Positions 63,145 to 64,000 of a stretch of 64,000 nt of DNA are shown here, one piece after another (position 1 is the stretch's first letter; the number at the start of each line of letters is the position of its first letter). The notes under the pieces were generated by a model that did not search any database, was not told the origin of the DNA, and saw only the letters and a program-made list of their open reading frames with translations. The stretch is from Thiohalospira halophila DSM 15071 (GTDB lineage: Bacteria; Pseudomonadota; Gammaproteobacteria; Thiohalospirales; Thiohalospiraceae), in NCBI RefSeq assembly GCF_900112605.1, contig NZ_FOMJ01000007.1, positions 62,001 to 126,000 of the forward strand, given 5' to 3'. A program made the translations under genes and the position numbers.

Positions 63145-63333
63145 TCAGAGTCGAATGAACCAGACCAGCAGGGCGCCGACGGCCATGGCCGCCAGGCCGA
63201 CCCCGCGCAGGGTGGCATCGCTGGTCCGGGAGATGCTTTCCACCGCCTGGCGGTAATTACGCGGACTCAGCGCCGGCAACAGGCCCTCAATGACCAGGAC
63301 CAGCGCCAGCGCTGCCAGCAGATCCTCGGTCAT
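63145..63333 (-). CDS. DUF2065 membrane protein
   Basis: 62 aa with two hydrophobic helices (LLAALALVLVIEGLLPALSP; GLAAMAVGALLVWFIRL). A small family usually found after hflC. Function not known. Confidence 0.85.
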   Translation of the reverse strand: MTEDLLAALALVLVIEGLLPALSPRNYRQAVESISRTSDATLRGVGLAAMAVGALLVWFIRL

Positions 63334-63338
63334 GGACG

Positions 63339-64000
63339 CTACTGCCCGCCCCCGCTCTCGTTGAAGAAGCGGAAGAAGTCCGAACCCGGGTCGAGGACCA
63401 TGAAGTTGTTGCCCTGGCGGAAGCTGCGCTGATAGGCCTCGAGGCTGCGGTAGAGCTTGTAGAAGTCCGCATCCTGGCCATACGCCTCGGCGAAGATGCT
63501 CGCCGCCCGGGCGTCACCGCGACCGCGGATCCGCTCGGCCTCGCGGAAGGCCTCGGCGAGGATGATGGTCCGCTTGCGGTCGGCCTCGGCGCGGATCCGC
63601 TCGGCGGCCTCCGCCCCCCGGGCGCGCAGGTCCTTGGCCACCCGCGCCCGCTCGGCACGCATGCGCTCGAACACCGAGCCGCTGACCTCCGGCGGGAGGT
63701 CGATGCGGCGGACGCGGACATCCTGGATGGCCACGCCGAAGATCTCGGCCTCGTCGTTGGCCCGCTCCTGCATCACCCGCATGATCTCGGTGCGCTCGCC
63801 GGAGACCACCTCCTGGATGGTCCGCTTGGCGAACTCCGAGAGCAGGCCGTCGTTGATGACCCGCTGCAGCCGCTGGGTGGCCTGCGCCTCGACACCACCG
63901 GTGGAACGGTAGTACTGGACCGGATCCACGATCCGCCACTTCACGTAGTAGTCGACGATGACGTTCTTCTTCTCGCTGGTCAAAAACTGCTGCGGCCGCG
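63339..64000 (-). CDS. hflC: Protease modulator HflC (5' end beyond the window)
   Basis: The frame is open to the right edge, and the visible part is about 220 residues of a roughly 290-residue protein. TSEKKNVIVDYYVKWRIVDP, IRAEADRKRTIILAEAFREA, RIRGRGDARAASIFAEAYGQ and the DPGSDFFRFF end are characteristic of the HflC/SPFH family. It modulates FtsH. An apparent start at 63983 is an internal TTG, not the true start, because the reading frame continues upstream with matching HflC residues. Confidence 0.92.
   Translation of the reverse strand, partial: RPQQFLTSEKKNVIVDYYVKWRIVDPVQYYRSTGGVEAQATQRLQRVINDGLLSEFAKRTIQEVVSGERTEIMRVMQERANDEAEIFGVAIQDVRVRRIDLPPEVSGSVFERMRAERARVAKDLRARGAEAAERIRAEADRKRTIILAEAFREAERIRGRGDARAASIFAEAYGQDADFYKLYRSLEAYQRSFRQGNNFMVLDPGSDFFRFFNESGGGQ

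Overview
The window joins two very different halves of a high-GC gammaproteobacterial chromosome. The host order is pyrD, rpsP-rimM-trmD-rplS, ffh with a ypjD/corB pair, rpsF-priB-rpsR-rplI-dnaB-alr, rnr-rlmB, and hflC-hisZ-purA. This is classic Gammaproteobacteria. The GC content and protein character suggest an Ectothiorhodospiraceae-like organism (Halorhodospira or a relative), but that placement is inference.

Positions 1 to about 33,880 are a prophage whose left end lies outside the window. A leftward operon of small genes (1-2843) carries two DNA methyltransferase-like proteins and a lysozyme-like protein. It is followed by a lambda-style switch: a CI/LexA-like repressor (3554-4234, minus) faces a Cro-like gene (4306-4506, plus). 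Four matching 16-bp operator-like sites overlap the two early promoters. Rightward early genes follow: replication proteins, a tyrosine integrase and a Mor-like activator. The late region is a mosaic. The head module is lambda-like (Nu1/GpA terminase, gpW, portal, S49 protease, decoration protein D, capsid E). The tail is contractile and P2/Mu-like (V, W, J, I, fibre, sheath, tube, E/E', tape measure, U, X, D).

The standout system is a complete diversity-generating retroelement (DGR) inserted in the tail operon between the fibre genes and the sheath (22603-25374). It has a C-type-lectin-like variable protein, its variable repeat (VR), an Avd-like accessory protein, a template repeat (TR) and a DGR-type reverse transcriptase with YMDD and GNLPSQ motifs. 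Across the 126-bp repeat there are nine TR/VR differences, and all nine fall at template adenines. That is the signature of mutagenic retrohoming. An 8-bp-stem hairpin with a GGCA loop follows VR, and an intrinsic-terminator-like hairpin lies between TR and the RT gene. Two lower-GC, divergently oriented genes of unknown function (25428-26466) sit between the DGR and the sheath gene. A GC-rich element shared by three late intergenic regions follows them.

From 33,885 to the right edge are host genes. They comprise pyrD, serB, a pentapeptide lipoprotein, an ABC exporter, xerD-like and ogt genes, a TPR protein, translation and SRP genes, radA, an NsrR-type regulator, Nudix/bolA, the rpsF-dnaB-alr cluster, rnr-rlmB, a tRNA-Leu(CAG) with promoter and terminator, purA, hisZ, a DUF2065 gene and a partial hflC.
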